Assembly (NCBI GenBank): GCA_015059715.1
Contig: SUZV01000005.1
Location: forward strand, 53,980 to 117,979
DNA from: Rikenellaceae bacterium
GTDB taxonomy: Bacteria; Bacteroidota; Bacteroidia; Bacteroidales; Rikenellaceae
DNA: 64,000 nucleotides
Direction of reading: 5' to 3'
In this document: piece by piece, positions 1-9,806 of the stretch
How the letters are laid out: the number at the start of each line of letters is the position of its first letter
How positions within the stretch are numbered: the first letter of the stretch is position 1
Made by a program: the position numbers and the translations under genes
The notes under the pieces: generated by a model
Told to the model about the DNA's origin: nothing
The model's input: only the letters and a program-made list of their open reading frames with translations
The model's database searches: none

Positions 1-1016
1 GAGTCGACGTTGGTGGCCTTAGAGTCGTTTATCCACTCTATGTCGCCCGACGAGCCTGCGGGCTCAAGGCGATGCTCTACGGGATTGAAGTCGTATATCG
101 AGCGTTTGATAACCTTTGAGTCGACACCTGCCGAGAGCGTAGCTAAGGCCGCCGCCATAGCGTTGTAGACGTTGTGCATACCCTCAATCTTCATCTTGCG
201 CGTGTCGATGGTCACGCTGCGCGACCCCACAGTAGCCGTAAAGCTATGACCCTCAAGTATGGCATCACCATCGCCACTCGCTATTGCCGTGTTTATGGCA
301 AAGGGGAGCTGGCGAGCCTTGAGTGTCGAGTCCATAGCGTCGAGCATCTGCTGCGTTGTGGCATCGTCGGCCGAGTATATGAAGGCATCTGCCGAGGTCT
401 GGTTCTGCGTGATGCGCATCTTCGAGCGTGCGTAGTTCTCAAGCTTGTAATCGTAGCGGTCGAGGTGGTCGGGGGTGATGTTTGTAAGAACACCGATGTC
501 GGCCTTAAACTTATAGCAGCCGTCGAGCTGGAACGAGCTAAGCTCTAAGACGTGCCAGAAGTACTTGTCGGTAGCTACCGAGTAGGCGAAACTCTCGCCT
601 ATGTTGCCGCCGAGCGACACCTTACGCCCTGCATCGACCATAATCTTGTAGATTAGCGACGTTGTTGTGGTCTTGCCATTCGAGCCTGTGATGCATATCG
701 TCTTTGCCACACCCTTATAGCGTGCGGCAAACTCTATCTCCGAGATTATGGGTATGCCGTGCTGGCGTATCTTGACTACGATGGGTGCTGTCTCGGGGAT
801 GCCTGGTGACTTGATGACCTCATCAGCGGCTAAGATGCGCTCCTCGGTATGCTGCCCCTCCTCGTACTCTACGCCCCACTCGTCAAGACGCTCCTTGAAC
901 TTTGGGGCTATCTTGCCCATATCTGTTAGGAAGGTGTCAAACCCCTTCTTCTTGGCCAATATCGCCGAGCCGTAACCCGAGATACCACCTCCCAATACTA
1001 CTATCTTACGTTTCAT
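1..1016 (-). CDS. murD: UDP-N-acetylmuramoylalanine--D-glutamate ligase MurD (5' part, runs off left edge)
   Basis: Cytoplasmic ligase that adds D-glutamate to UDP-MurNAc-L-alanine using ATP. The ATG is at 1016 and about 338 of the usual ~445 residues lie in the window; the C-terminal part is beyond base 1. The start reads MKRKIVVLGGGISGYGSA, the Rossmann-like domain 1, and the Mur-ligase ATP loop GSNGKTTTTS is near residue 111. It lies 35 bases behind the mraY stop on the same strand, as the downstream member of the division/cell wall cluster. The reading frame is open across the whole visible part. Identification is firm from the motif pair and the gene order. Confidence 0.93.
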   Translation of the reverse strand, partial: MKRKIVVLGGGISGYGSAILAKKKGFDTFLTDMGKIAPKFKERLDEWGVEYEEGQHTEERILAADEVIKSPGIPETAPIVVKIRQHGIPIISEIEFAARYKGVAKTICITGSNGKTTTTSLIYKIMVDAGRKVSLGGNIGESFAYSVATDKYFWHVLELSSFQLDGCYKFKADIGVLTNITPDHLDRYDYKLENYARSKMRITQNQTSADAFIYSADDATTQQMLDAMDSTLKARQLPFAINTAIASGDGDAILEGHSFTATVGSRSVTIDTRKMKIEGMHNVYNAMAAALATLSAGVDSKVIKRSIYDFNPVEHRLEPAGSSGDIEWINDSKATNVD

Positions 1017-1051
1017 ATAGTGAATCTTTTTTGTTGCTTAGTTTAAACCTC

Positions 1052-2299
1052 CTACTGCATCTTGAGAGTTACGAGTGTCAATGCTGCCAGTAGCAGCGAG
1101 ATGATAAAGAAGCGCATCATAATCTTGGTCTCGAACAACCCCTTCTTCTGGTAGTGGTGGTGTAGGGGCGACATTAGCAGTATGCGACGACCCTCGCCAT
1201 ACTTGCGCTTTGTGTATTTGAAGTAACCGACTTGTAGCATCACCGATAGTGCCTCCACTAAGAAGATGCCGCAGAGCAGCGGTAGCAGCAACTCCTTGCG
1301 TATGCAGAGCGCGAAGACGGCGATGACACCTCCGATGGTCAGCGAGCCAGTATCGCCCATGAATATCTGTGCAGGGAAGGAGTTGTACCACAAGAAGCCT
1401 ATCAGCGCACCTGCAAAGGCTGCGGCAAAGATGATAAGCTCGCCACTATCTGGAATGTACATAATATTCAGGTAGTCCGAGTATATTATGTGTCCCGACA
1501 GGTATGCCAAAATACCGAGTACCAAGACTATCGGCACCGATACGCCCGTAAGTAGACCATCGATACCATCCGTTAGGTTAGCACCATTCGAGACCGCTGT
1601 GATCACGAAGATTGCAACGACCATATAGAGTATCCACGCCAAGGTGTCATTGCCTCCAGTGAGTCGCTTGTAGTCGAGCATAGTATCCTTAAAGAAGGGT
1701 ATGGAGGTCTTGGTGCTCTTCTCCGATATAGTACTAATAACCTGTCGCTCCTTGTAGCTGCTCACCACCTCGCCAGTCTCCACGTCGGTGATATTGTAGT
1801 GCTTGGTCTCGAAGTTCTTCTCGTGGATGACAATATCCTCCGAGAGCCACATCGTAGCACCCACGATGATGCCTAAGCCCACCTGTCCGACAATCTTGAA
1901 GCGTCCATTTAGTCCCTCTTTGTTATGGCGGAATACCTTGATGTAGTCGTCAAGGCCTCCGATAAAGCCGAGCCACAGCGTCGAGATGAGCATGAGGCGC
2001 ACATATACATTCTCTAAGTCGCCAAAGAGAAGTACGGGGATGACCACAGCGAGGATGATGATAATGCCACCCATCGTTGGTGTGCCCTTCTTCTGAAGCT
2101 GACCCTCAAGGCCTAAGTCGCGGATATCCTCGCCTATCTGGCGACGCTTTAGGAAGCGGATGATATACTTACCAAAGACTATGGCTATGAGCAGCGATAG
2201 GATGATGGCCGCTGCCGAGCGAAACGACAGATACTCACCGATACGCATACCTGGCAGGTCGGTGTTCTCGTTCAAATATTCAAATAATCGGTATAGCAT
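1052..2299 (-). CDS. mraY: phospho-N-acetylmuramoyl-pentapeptide-transferase MraY
   Basis: Inner-membrane enzyme that moves phospho-MurNAc-pentapeptide to undecaprenyl phosphate, making lipid I. 415 residues with about ten hydrophobic segments. Family motifs are visible in order: GLDDYIK with the Asp pair at 117-118, NLTDGIDGL at 241-249, FMGDTGS at 313-319 and the triple histidine at 380-382. It is longer than the ~360-residue proteobacterial enzyme because of a polar insert at roughly residues 160-215; I believe such inserts are usual in Bacteroidota. It sits between murE (30 bases upstream) and murD (35 bases downstream), so it is surely co-transcribed. Confidence 0.97.
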   Translation of the reverse strand: MLYRLFEYLNENTDLPGMRIGEYLSFRSAAAIILSLLIAIVFGKYIIRFLKRRQIGEDIRDLGLEGQLQKKGTPTMGGIIIILAVVIPVLLFGDLENVYVRLMLISTLWLGFIGGLDDYIKVFRHNKEGLNGRFKIVGQVGLGIIVGATMWLSEDIVIHEKNFETKHYNITDVETGEVVSSYKERQVISTISEKSTKTSIPFFKDTMLDYKRLTGGNDTLAWILYMVVAIFVITAVSNGANLTDGIDGLLTGVSVPIVLVLGILAYLSGHIIYSDYLNIMYIPDSGELIIFAAAFAGALIGFLWYNSFPAQIFMGDTGSLTIGGVIAVFALCIRKELLLPLLCGIFLVEALSVMLQVGYFKYTKRKYGEGRRILLMSPLHHHYQKKGLFETKIMMRFFIISLLLAALTLVTLKMQ

Positions 2300-2329
2300 T
2301 GCTAATTATAATTTCTCTGTATTGGGGTA

Positions 2330-3790
2330 TTACATTGTATGTGTCGTGGCAAAGGCTGCACGCACCTCTTCGCGATCATCAAAGTGGTGTTTCGTGGTGC
2401 CTATAATCTGGTAATCCTCGTGACCCTTGCCTGCTACGACGATTATATCGCCCGCATGTGCCAACATCGCAGCTGTGCGGATGGCCTCGCGGCGGTCTGT
2501 GATGCGCAGGTAGTTGCTCTTGTCGGCTACGCCTGCAACCATATCGTCTAAGATGGCCTCGGCAGACTCTGTGCGCGGATTATCCGAGGTGAATATTGCC
2601 GTCGTAGCGTAGCGCAGAGCTATGGCTGCCATCTCTGGACGCTTACTCTTGTCGCGGTCACCACCACAGCCACATACCACAACTACGCGCTGCTCGTCGC
2701 GGCGCAGCTCCTCGATAGTCTGAAGCACATTCTCCAAAGCATCGGGTGTATGGGCATAGTCGACAATGGCCATCGTGCGGTCCTCGGCGATGATGGTCTC
2801 GAAGCGTCCCGCTACGGGGCTAAGTCTTGATAGCGTGGTGAGGACATCTATCTTATCGATACCTAAGAGCGTAGCTGCAGCGTATACCGTAGTGAGGTTG
2901 TAGGCGTTAAAACGCCCTGTAAACTTCACCCACACCTCCTGATTATCGATAACTAAGAGCATCCCATCGGGGTGTAGCTCAACAATCTTGGTGCGATAGT
3001 CGGCCATCGAGCGTAGCGATAGGCGATAACCCTTTGCCGAGCAGTTCTGGAGCATAACCTCGCCGTTGCGGTCATCGATGTTTACTACCGCCCAGCTATC
3101 CTTGTCGAGGTTGTCGAAGAAGGACTTCTTGGCGCGTATATACTCCTTGTATGTGCCGTGATAGTCCAAGTGGTCGTGCGTGAGGTTGGTAAAGAGGCCT
3201 CCAGCGAAACGAAGTGCGTAGGTGCGATGCTGCACCAACGAGTGTGACGACACCTCCATAAAGCAGTACTCGCATCCGCAGTCGACCATCTGGCGCATCA
3301 TGCAGTTAAGGCGTATAGCATCGGGTGTGGTGTGTGTCGAGGCTATGCACTCCTCACCTATACGGTATACCACCGTAGAGATGAGTCCTGCCTTGTGACC
3401 CAAGGCCATAAACATATCGTAGAGGAGTGTTGCTGTCGTCGTCTTGCCATTTGTTCCCGTTACGCCCACAAGGCTTAGCTCGCGCGATGGGTGGTCGTAA
3501 TATGCTGCTGCCATAGCCGCCATAGCTATATTGCTATCCTCGACAACGGCGTAGCTTACGCCCTTAGCCCTCTCCTCGGGCATGCTCTCACACACGATAG
3601 CCACAGCACCGCTCGCCACAGCCGAAGCTATGTAGGTGTGGCCATCGCTCTGTGTGCCTCGCACAGCAAAGAAACAACTCCCTTGCTCCACAGCGCGCGA
3701 GTCGTAGACAAGCGAGCCGATAACAGGGTTGCTACCATTCTCTATCTCTAACACTCGAACACCGTCGAGTAACTCATCAAATCGTTTCAT
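2330..3790 (-). CDS. murE: UDP-MurNAc-L-Ala-D-Glu:meso-diaminopimelate ligase MurE
   Basis: Cytoplasmic Mur ligase adding the third residue of the peptidoglycan stem peptide. 486 residues, close to the usual length. The ATP loop GTNGKTTT is at 112-119, and DNPR at 403-406 is the motif that selects meso-diaminopimelate rather than lysine, so the wall of this organism is predicted to be the DAP type. The start is the ATG at 3788-3790, 35 bases after the ftsI stop. It is an internal gene of the minus-strand cluster, with no promoter pattern seen in the gaps on either side. Confidence 0.97.
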   Translation of the reverse strand: MKRFDELLDGVRVLEIENGSNPVIGSLVYDSRAVEQGSCFFAVRGTQSDGHTYIASAVASGAVAIVCESMPEERAKGVSYAVVEDSNIAMAAMAAAYYDHPSRELSLVGVTGTNGKTTTATLLYDMFMALGHKAGLISTVVYRIGEECIASTHTTPDAIRLNCMMRQMVDCGCEYCFMEVSSHSLVQHRTYALRFAGGLFTNLTHDHLDYHGTYKEYIRAKKSFFDNLDKDSWAVVNIDDRNGEVMLQNCSAKGYRLSLRSMADYRTKIVELHPDGMLLVIDNQEVWVKFTGRFNAYNLTTVYAAATLLGIDKIDVLTTLSRLSPVAGRFETIIAEDRTMAIVDYAHTPDALENVLQTIEELRRDEQRVVVVCGCGGDRDKSKRPEMAAIALRYATTAIFTSDNPRTESAEAILDDMVAGVADKSNYLRITDRREAIRTAAMLAHAGDIIVVAGKGHEDYQIIGTTKHHFDDREEVRAAFATTHTM

Positions 3791-3825
3791 ACAATCTCTA
3801 ACTCAATCTCTATCTCAAATTTAAA

Positions 3826-6153
3826 CTACCTCTCCAAGGTTAGGTGTATAGATGCCGTAGTGCCTAACTTACGTCCAGGGGTGATACTTTGGCTCTTTAT
3901 GCGACCACTTCCCGAGTGTGTAACCTCAAGACCAAAGCTTTCGAGCAGGTAGAGGGCATCCGTAAGGCCCATGCCTCGCACGTCGGGGACAATGCCCTCC
4001 TCTATGGCGATATCCACAATCGAGGCATCGCCTGCCTCGTTGTAGGCTATGCGGCTCCACTCGGCGTTACCATCCCTCTTATCGCTGGCCCCAATCTTTT
4101 GGGCACTACGTGTCACATACTCACTCTTACCACTCTTTATCGATACGGGCGAGAACTTACTCTCGGGAGTCTCCACCTCGGCATGCAGCGTGTGGTCCGT
4201 AGCGTATAGATACTCCATCATGTCGGCAGCCACTGGCGCAGCAAGGTCGATACCGAAGTACGAGGGGTGTGAGCTCGTTGCCTGCTTACATATCGCCACC
4301 ATGATGGTATACTTGGGCTGCTCCTGAGGCATCGTGCATATTATCGAGCCGTAGTAGTAGTCATCCTCAGGGCCATTCAGACCATTTTTCATCTGCTCGT
4401 GGTCTATGCGGCTCTCGGTGACAAACGTAGACCATACCTGCGCAGTACCCGTCTTACAGCCAAACGGTATTGCCAGGTCCCTAAAGTAACGTCCTGTGCG
4501 CTCCGAGGCGGCAGCTAAGCAGGTGTCGAGGAGTGCTAAGGTTCTATCCGAGCACATCTTCTCGATGAGCGTGACCACAGGTTCGCGCTCTATGACCTCG
4601 CCATCGCGTTCAATGCGGTCTACGAAGCGTGGTGCTACCATACGGCCCTCGTTGGCAACGCCATTGTAGAAGGTGAGCATGTGTATCGGTGGCACATCGA
4701 GCTCGTAGCCATAGGCTAAGCGTGGTAGGCGTGTAGAGGTGCTTCCTCGCTTGTTCCACTCTGGCGAGTCGGCCATAGTGAGTCGTCCGCGCTCCTCGCC
4801 ATACTTCTCAAGGCCTATATAGTCGTTAAAGCGCAGCTTAGCCAAGAAGTTTGTATACTTTACAGGGTCATCCTTGAAGGTCTCGTAAACGGCCTTGGCA
4901 AAGTATACATTCGACGAGTGTGCAAAGCCATCCTTGAGTGTCACCATGCCATCACTATCCTTGCCCGCTGCGTCGTGCGAGTCCTCGACACGCGCATTGC
5001 CCACCTTTACGCCAAACTTAGGGCGCGAGTGCTCGGTGTTGACCTTGCTGTCGAGCGTATAGCCCCCAATCTCGAGAAGGGCCATTGCCGAGGCGAGCTT
5101 CATCGTCGAGCCAGGGCTCATAGCGGTCTTAAGGGCGTGGTTGTTGACCCTCTCGCTATATGTTGTGCCGCGCTCTCGGGCCGCACCGAGGCTCACCATC
5201 GCGAGGATGTTGCCCGTCTTGACCTCCATAACCATAGCCACACCAAACGAACCACACTGTCGACGCAAGAGGGTGTCTAACCTCTCGTGTGCTACGCGCT
5301 GAAGGCCTGCGTCGAGCGTGGTGATGACATTGGCACCGTTGACCACTGCGCGGTTATCCTCATCCTTGACCCTTGCCCAGAAGCCATGAGCTATCCACTG
5401 CTCCTTTGCTCGGCCATTAACACCTGCAAGGTAGTCGTTATAGAGTAGCTCAAGGCCTGTGCCTGGAACCTTCTTACCCTCGACAATGATGGTGTCGTAG
5501 CGACCTATGGTCTGTCGCGCGATATCGCCCGACGGGTATAGACGCTTATCATTCGGATGGGTGCTAAAGACATAGCCCATGTTGCCATTAAAGATGGGGT
5601 AGCGGTGACGCATAACGTCCCACTCCTCGATGGTTATACTACGTGGTAGAATCTTGACTGCGCGACGCTTCTTACCCTCGCGCGAACGCTCGGTAAGTAG
5701 CAGCTGGCGATATTTATCCGCTGTGATATGTTTGTAGCCGTGCTGCTTGGCATCCTCCTCGTTGAAGTGTGCTGCCAGCAGGCGAGAGAGTGAGTCTACG
5801 CTCTTGCGGTAAGCCTCATCGTTGGCCTCAATCATACCCTCGGACCCGAAGTCGAGAAGTATGTTGTACCTAAGGCTTGAGATAGCCAGAGGCTCGCCAT
5901 CGCGCGAGAATATGGTGCCTCGGTGAGCCTCGATGTCGGTGCTGCGATAGATACCCTTATCCATAACCTCGGCGTTGTGCTTAACCGAGGGGCTGATGGC
6001 TACAATCCACACTATGCGCACTATGACGCATATTCCGAGGATGATAAATAGGGCATAGAGCGACTTGACACGCGATATCACATCATAGTGTGGCGTGCGC
6101 TTCTGCTCTCTCTTCGTCTGTGACGAACTATTTTTATTACTCTGTTGCTCCAT
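3826..6153 (-). CDS. ftsI: septal penicillin-binding protein (FtsI/PBP2x class) with C-terminal PASTA domain
   Basis: Septal peptidoglycan transpeptidase anchored in the inner membrane. One transmembrane segment lies near residues 30-55 after a basic N-terminus. The transpeptidase motifs are STMK (Ser at 349), SSN at 413-415 and KTG from 567, and a PASTA-like domain occupies about residues 720-775. An in-frame TTG at 6165 would overlap ftsL, but the ATG at 6151-6153 lies one base past the ftsL stop and starts MEQQSNK, so I prefer it (775 residues). The position directly after ftsL supports the divisome role. The PASTA tail is unlike E. coli FtsI and more like PBP2x/SpoVD. Confidence 0.94.
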   Translation of the reverse strand: MEQQSNKNSSSQTKREQKRTPHYDVISRVKSLYALFIILGICVIVRIVWIVAISPSVKHNAEVMDKGIYRSTDIEAHRGTIFSRDGEPLAISSLRYNILLDFGSEGMIEANDEAYRKSVDSLSRLLAAHFNEEDAKQHGYKHITADKYRQLLLTERSREGKKRRAVKILPRSITIEEWDVMRHRYPIFNGNMGYVFSTHPNDKRLYPSGDIARQTIGRYDTIIVEGKKVPGTGLELLYNDYLAGVNGRAKEQWIAHGFWARVKDEDNRAVVNGANVITTLDAGLQRVAHERLDTLLRRQCGSFGVAMVMEVKTGNILAMVSLGAARERGTTYSERVNNHALKTAMSPGSTMKLASAMALLEIGGYTLDSKVNTEHSRPKFGVKVGNARVEDSHDAAGKDSDGMVTLKDGFAHSSNVYFAKAVYETFKDDPVKYTNFLAKLRFNDYIGLEKYGEERGRLTMADSPEWNKRGSTSTRLPRLAYGYELDVPPIHMLTFYNGVANEGRMVAPRFVDRIERDGEVIEREPVVTLIEKMCSDRTLALLDTCLAAASERTGRYFRDLAIPFGCKTGTAQVWSTFVTESRIDHEQMKNGLNGPEDDYYYGSIICTMPQEQPKYTIMVAICKQATSSHPSYFGIDLAAPVAADMMEYLYATDHTLHAEVETPESKFSPVSIKSGKSEYVTRSAQKIGASDKRDGNAEWSRIAYNEAGDASIVDIAIEEGIVPDVRGMGLTDALYLLESFGLEVTHSGSGRIKSQSITPGRKLGTTASIHLTLER

Positions 6154-6154
6154 A

Positions 6155-6661
6155 CTACTTCTCAATCAATCTACTCTCCTTCGAGAGGTCTACGAGCTTT
6201 ATGCCGTGACTCTCTAAGCGCGAGGTCACTGCACTCTTTGACGATAGGCCATATCGCTCCTCCTCCTTAAGCACTGAACGCTCGTGAAGCACCGATGCAT
6301 ACTTCTCTCTCTGGCGATATTCGCGAGTGGCATTTAGCGATACGAAGGTGAGGAAGATGCTAAAAAAACACATTATCGCTATCGCTATGAAGTAACGATA
6401 GTAGGGTAGCGTGCCGTCGGTGAGTATGCGGCCTGTGGTTATGAGCATCCAGGGGTTCTCAATCTCCTGCTCTACATGCTCCTTGGCGTGGATATCGGCA
6501 AATGGCTCTTCGTACTCTGTGTCGTAGATATCCTCTCGCTCTGTAGCCTCCTCGTGCCAACACTGCTCCTCTCTATCCTCGTCGCCGACGATGACTACTT
6601 CGCGCTTTATGCGCTCCTCGTCGTCGTATGCGTCGTCGTATGTATACTCTCTCTTTGACAT
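6155..6661 (-). CDS. FtsL-like divisome protein
   Basis: Small bitopic protein of 168 residues between rsmH and ftsI, where FtsL is normally encoded. The first ~70 residues are strongly acidic. One transmembrane helix spans about residues 89-110, followed by a charged, probably coiled-coil periplasmic part with the end SHGIKLVDLSKESRLIEK. FtsL proteins diverge too much for sequence identity to help, so the call rests on topology, size and position. The acidic cytoplasmic tail is much longer than in E. coli FtsL (about 35 residues) and could bind a partner. It is 16 bases from rsmH and one base from ftsI. Confidence 0.8.
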   Translation of the reverse strand: MSKREYTYDDAYDDEERIKREVVIVGDEDREEQCWHEEATEREDIYDTEYEEPFADIHAKEHVEQEIENPWMLITTGRILTDGTLPYYRYFIAIAIMCFFSIFLTFVSLNATREYRQREKYASVLHERSVLKEEERYGLSSKSAVTSRLESHGIKLVDLSKESRLIEK

Positions 6662-6677
6662 TGCTTTTCGATTGTTG

Positions 6678-7598
6678 TTATGCCTCGTCGGCTACTCGCT
6701 CAGCTATGCGGAGGCGTGCGCTTCGCGAGCGTGGGTTAATCTCTATCTCCCTATCCGAGGGTACTATCGCCTTGCGCGTGATGAGCTTAAAGGGTGTCGC
6801 GGCACGGCCGAAGAAGTCTTTCTCTATCTTGCCCTCGCAGTTACCGCTACGCATAAAGTTCTTAACAAGCCTATCTTCGAGCGAGTGGTACGACATTACG
6901 ACCAAGCGACCCTCGGGGTTTAGTAGCTTGAGGCTCTGCTCTAAGGCCATTTTAAGGGCCTCAATCTCGCCATTAAGCTCTATGCGCAGTGCCTGGAAGA
7001 GCTTGGTGAGAAACTTAGCCTCCTCCTTTGCAGGTGTGCAGGGCTTGACCGCCTCGACAAGCTCGGCTGTGGTGGTTATAGGTTGCTGCTCTCTGGCACG
7101 AACTATGCAGTTGGCAATCTTCCACGTGGTGTCTAACTCGCCATACTGGCTGAATATCTCGGCTAAGGCATCATTTGTGTATGTATTCACAATGTCGGCT
7201 GCGGTGCGTCCTGCACGTGAGTTCATGCGCATATCGAGGAGTGCCTCGCCACGAAACGAGAAGCCTCGGTGCTTGGCATCGAAGTGGTGTGACGACACGC
7301 CCAGGTCGGCAAGGATACCATCCACGTGCTCTACGCCGCGCAGGCGCAGTGCTCCACGCACGAAGCGGAAGTTCGAGGCTATGAAGGTGTGGCGAGCATC
7401 ATCGGGGGCGTTTGCCTCGGCATCGGGGTCCTGGTCAAGCGAGTAGAGATGTCCCTCTGGTCCGAGGTGCTTAAGTATCTCGCGAGTATGACCTGCACCA
7501 CCCATCGTGAGGTCAACATATAGGCCATTAGGCTTTATGTTGAGTGCTTCGATGCAGTCGTCTAACATTACGGGAATATGGTATGTTTCGATGCCCAT
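6678..7598 (-). CDS. rsmH: 16S rRNA (cytosine-1402-N4)-methyltransferase RsmH
   Basis: SAM-dependent methyltransferase acting on C1402 of 16S rRNA (old name MraW). 306 residues, normal length. The SAM-binding segment YVDLTMGGAGHT is at 27-38, and RLVVMSYHSLEDRLVK, the conserved C-terminal family segment, is near 233-248. The ATG is at 7596-7598. This is the first gene of the minus-strand division cluster in the window: the gene normally found upstream, mraZ, is not present, and the neighbour on that side is transcribed the other way. Confidence 0.97.
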   Translation of the reverse strand: MGIETYHIPVMLDDCIEALNIKPNGLYVDLTMGGAGHTREILKHLGPEGHLYSLDQDPDAEANAPDDARHTFIASNFRFVRGALRLRGVEHVDGILADLGVSSHHFDAKHRGFSFRGEALLDMRMNSRAGRTAADIVNTYTNDALAEIFSQYGELDTTWKIANCIVRAREQQPITTTAELVEAVKPCTPAKEEAKFLTKLFQALRIELNGEIEALKMALEQSLKLLNPEGRLVVMSYHSLEDRLVKNFMRSGNCEGKIEKDFFGRAATPFKLITRKAIVPSDREIEINPRSRSARLRIAERVADEA

Positions 7599-7614
7599 TT
7601 TACAGTGGTTTTTA

Positions 7615-7622
7615 CAAAAGTA
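7615..7622 (-). promoter_or_regulatory. possible -7 box for rsmH and the division cluster
   Basis: TACTTTTG fits the Bacteroidota -7 consensus TAnnTTTG on the minus strand, 16 bases before the rsmH ATG. I see no good -33 TTG at the expected distance, so this is weak. Confidence 0.3.
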
Positions 7623-7677
7623 AAAAATAACGCCGCTAAGGTACTAAAAATTCAACAATTCTAACAAGTTTATTGCG

Positions 7678-8598
7678 ATGAAATATCTACAAAAAGTTGG
7701 GATGCGTGGTGGGTGTAGTGACTATATGGCAGCTGAGCTACGAAAAGCTACTCTCGTATGCCGTCCTCGGGGGTGTGAGAGTGAGGTGTATAGCTTTGAT
7801 GGCAGGGAGTGTCAGGCGTTGATGTCGGAGGTGTGGCGACTGCGCGACAGGGCCTTTGGGGGCGTGGGCGTAAAGCTCGATGATGCCAAGGCGGGCGAGC
7901 GAGGCGATGTCGATGGAACTTATCGTCAGCTTATCGTCTGGGATGCAGCTCGGCGGTGTATAGTTGGCGGTTATCGCTATGCGATAGGTCGTAGTGTCGC
8001 GGCTGGCCGTCTCTCGCTATCTCGCTACTTTAGTCTCTCGGAGCGTTTTGTCGAGGAGTATCTGCCTCGGGGTGTGGAGTTAGGGCGCACGTTTGTTGCT
8101 GCCGAGCACCAGGCGGGTGCGATGCGCAGTGCTATCTACGCGCTTAGTGACCTCTGGCAGGGGTTGAGTTGCATCGTTAGGCGTTGTAGGGTAAGGTATC
8201 TCTTCGGGCGTGTCACGCTCTATCCCGAGTTGGGGGTTAGGGCGCGTAACCTGCTCCTCGGCTTTATGCGCTATGGCTACCCCTCGCGTGAACCCCTAAT
8301 GATGGCTCTAAAGCCGCTAAATTGGGGTATCAGTAGGCGCAGTTTCAGACGACTATTTGTGGGTGCTACGGCTGCTGAAAACTACAAAATATTGATTGGT
8401 AGAATGAGGAGTATGGGGCGTAATATTCCGCCCGTAATATCCTCCTATATGCGGCTGTCGCCCTCGATGCAGAGCTTTGGTAGCTACATAAACGAGGATT
8501 TGGGAGGTGTTGCCGAGGTGGCTATAATGCTCGATAGCGAGGAGTTTTACGATGATGTAAAAAGACGATATAGTATATGTCAGTATAGTAACATTTAG
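7678..8598 (+). CDS. GlsB/OlsB-like GNAT N-acyltransferase
   Basis: 306-residue protein of the acyltransferase family annotated in Bacteroides as hemolysin or GNAT protein, to which glycine N-acyltransferase GlsB and ornithine N-acyltransferase OlsB belong. Landmarks I recognise are YRQLIVWD, GGYRYAIG, VELGRTFV, LFGRVTLYP and the tail segment PPVISSYMRLSPSMQSFG. These enzymes use acyl-ACP to make N-acyl amino acids, precursors of glycine or ornithine lipids in the membrane. No OlsA/GlsA O-acyltransferase lies next to it, so the lipid product cannot be read from context. It diverges from rsmH with an 80-base gap and ends before a strong symmetric terminator. Confidence 0.72.
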   Translation: MKYLQKVGMRGGCSDYMAAELRKATLVCRPRGCESEVYSFDGRECQALMSEVWRLRDRAFGGVGVKLDDAKAGERGDVDGTYRQLIVWDAARRCIVGGYRYAIGRSVAAGRLSLSRYFSLSERFVEEYLPRGVELGRTFVAAEHQAGAMRSAIYALSDLWQGLSCIVRRCRVRYLFGRVTLYPELGVRARNLLLGFMRYGYPSREPLMMALKPLNWGISRRSFRRLFVGATAAENYKILIGRMRSMGRNIPPVISSYMRLSPSMQSFGSYINEDLGGVAEVAIMLDSEEFYDDVKRRYSICQYSNI

Positions 8599-8640
8599 CT
8601 AAGCCAAGAGCTTGTGTGTTTTACTATTGATGGTTAATAA

Positions 8641-8675
8641 CAATAGGCTGATTAATCCTGTTAATCAGCCTATTG
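8641..8675. terminator. symmetric hairpin terminator between convergent genes
   Basis: A perfect 15-base inverted repeat (CAATAGGCTGATTAA and its complement) around the 5-base loop TCCTG. It lies between the convergent acyltransferase and ROK genes and can serve both, although neither side has a long T run. Confidence 0.75.
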
Positions 8676-8704
8676 TATGAATATGTTATTTTTACCTCCT
8701 TATA

Positions 8705-9733
8705 TTAGTAGTTCTCGATAACGGCCTCAAGGTGTTGCTTCCAGATAAGTGCTGCGCCGCCCAAAATAGCGACATTCTTATCCTGTATACCGCTCATCAG
8801 CAGCTTAACCTTGCCCTTGAATACCGAGAGTTGGTTCTCCTCCATATACTTATGCGTTGGGCGCATGATGTAGTCGCCGGCATTAGCCAAGCCACCAAAG
8901 AGTATGATAGCCTCTGGTGAGGTGGTTGCAGTAAGGTCTGCAAGGGCCAGACCTAGAATCTCGCCTGTGCGCTCGAAGGCCTCCAAGGCGATAGGGTCGT
9001 TCTTTGCGGCAGCGTCCGAGAGCATCTTGGCCTCAAACTTATCGTATGGTATCGAGCGCAGCTCGCTGTCGCAGGTCATCGTAGCCATAAGCTCGAAGGC
9101 TGTGCGCTTGATGCCTGTAGCCGATACGTATGCCTCAAGGCAACCCTTGCGGCCACAACCACACTGGCGGCCCGTCTTGCGTGAAGCTGCGGCGATGTGG
9201 CCATACTCGCCAGCAAAGCCATCGTTACCATACACCATCTCGCCGTTGCATACGATGCCCGAGCCAAGGCCTGTGCCGAGGGTAATCATCGCGAAGTCCT
9301 TCATGCCACGAGCATTACCAAAGACCATCTCGCCAATAGCTGCTGCATTGGCATCGTTGGTAATCATAACCTTAATGCCGCCGAAGAACTTGCCAAGGTC
9401 CTCGACAAAGTTAAATATACGTATCGAGTTGGGACGTGGGTCCGCAGGGTCCTCAAATTTCCAGAGGTTTGCAGGGGTCTCGATACGGCCAGTATGTATA
9501 TTTGCATTTGGAGCACCTACGCCAATACCTATAAGGTCGCACTCGGGCTGTGAATCTACAAGCTCCTTCATCGCCGTAGCCAGCGTCTCGATATATGGTT
9601 TGTAGTCGTCGTAGTACTTGAACTTTTCGGTAGATATTTTGCCTTCTGCAACAACATTACCATCCTCATCTACAAGGCCAAATGCCGTATTGGTACCGCC
9701 TATGTCGATACCCATTGCAAGTTTTTTCATCAT
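8705..9733 (-). CDS. ROK-family sugar kinase (probable glucokinase)
   Basis: Cytoplasmic ATP-dependent hexose kinase. 342 residues. The phosphate-1 loop GIDIGGTNTAFGLVD is at 8-22, GAGLGSG-type phosphate-2 is GTGLGSG near 153-159, the sugar-binding EYGHI is at 176-180, and the ROK zinc motif has Cys191, Cys193 and Cys198 (CGCGRKGC). Glucokinase is the commonest function for a stand-alone ROK protein of this size with no DNA-binding N-terminus, but other hexoses or N-acetylmannosamine are possible. Two adjacent ATGs (9733 and 9730) are both plausible starts. Confidence 0.85.
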   Translation of the reverse strand: MMKKLAMGIDIGGTNTAFGLVDEDGNVVAEGKISTEKFKYYDDYKPYIETLATAMKELVDSQPECDLIGIGVGAPNANIHTGRIETPANLWKFEDPADPRPNSIRIFNFVEDLGKFFGGIKVMITNDANAAAIGEMVFGNARGMKDFAMITLGTGLGSGIVCNGEMVYGNDGFAGEYGHIAAASRKTGRQCGCGRKGCLEAYVSATGIKRTAFELMATMTCDSELRSIPYDKFEAKMLSDAAAKNDPIALEAFERTGEILGLALADLTATTSPEAIILFGGLANAGDYIMRPTHKYMEENQLSVFKGKVKLLMSGIQDKNVAILGGAALIWKQHLEAVIENY

Positions 9734-9765
9734 AGCAGTGTAAAGTTTTTGTAAAATTTATTGGT

Positions 9766-9798
9766 CAAAGTTACCAAAATAATTTTAAAATATGCAAA
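9766..9798 (-). promoter_or_regulatory. promoter of the ROK kinase
   Basis: On the minus strand TTTG (9798-9795), 21 bases, then TAACTTTG (9773-9766), about 33 bases before the ATG. Both boxes match the Bacteroidota consensus. Confidence 0.6.
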
Positions 9799-9806
9799 AA
9801 AATCAT

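Noticed and set aside
6628..7446. 272-residue plus-strand open frame opposite rsmH
   Set aside because: Antisense shadow; rsmH motifs and cluster order fix the coding strand.
8904..9605. 233-residue plus-strand open frame opposite the ROK kinase
   Set aside because: Antisense shadow of a gene with clear ROK motifs.
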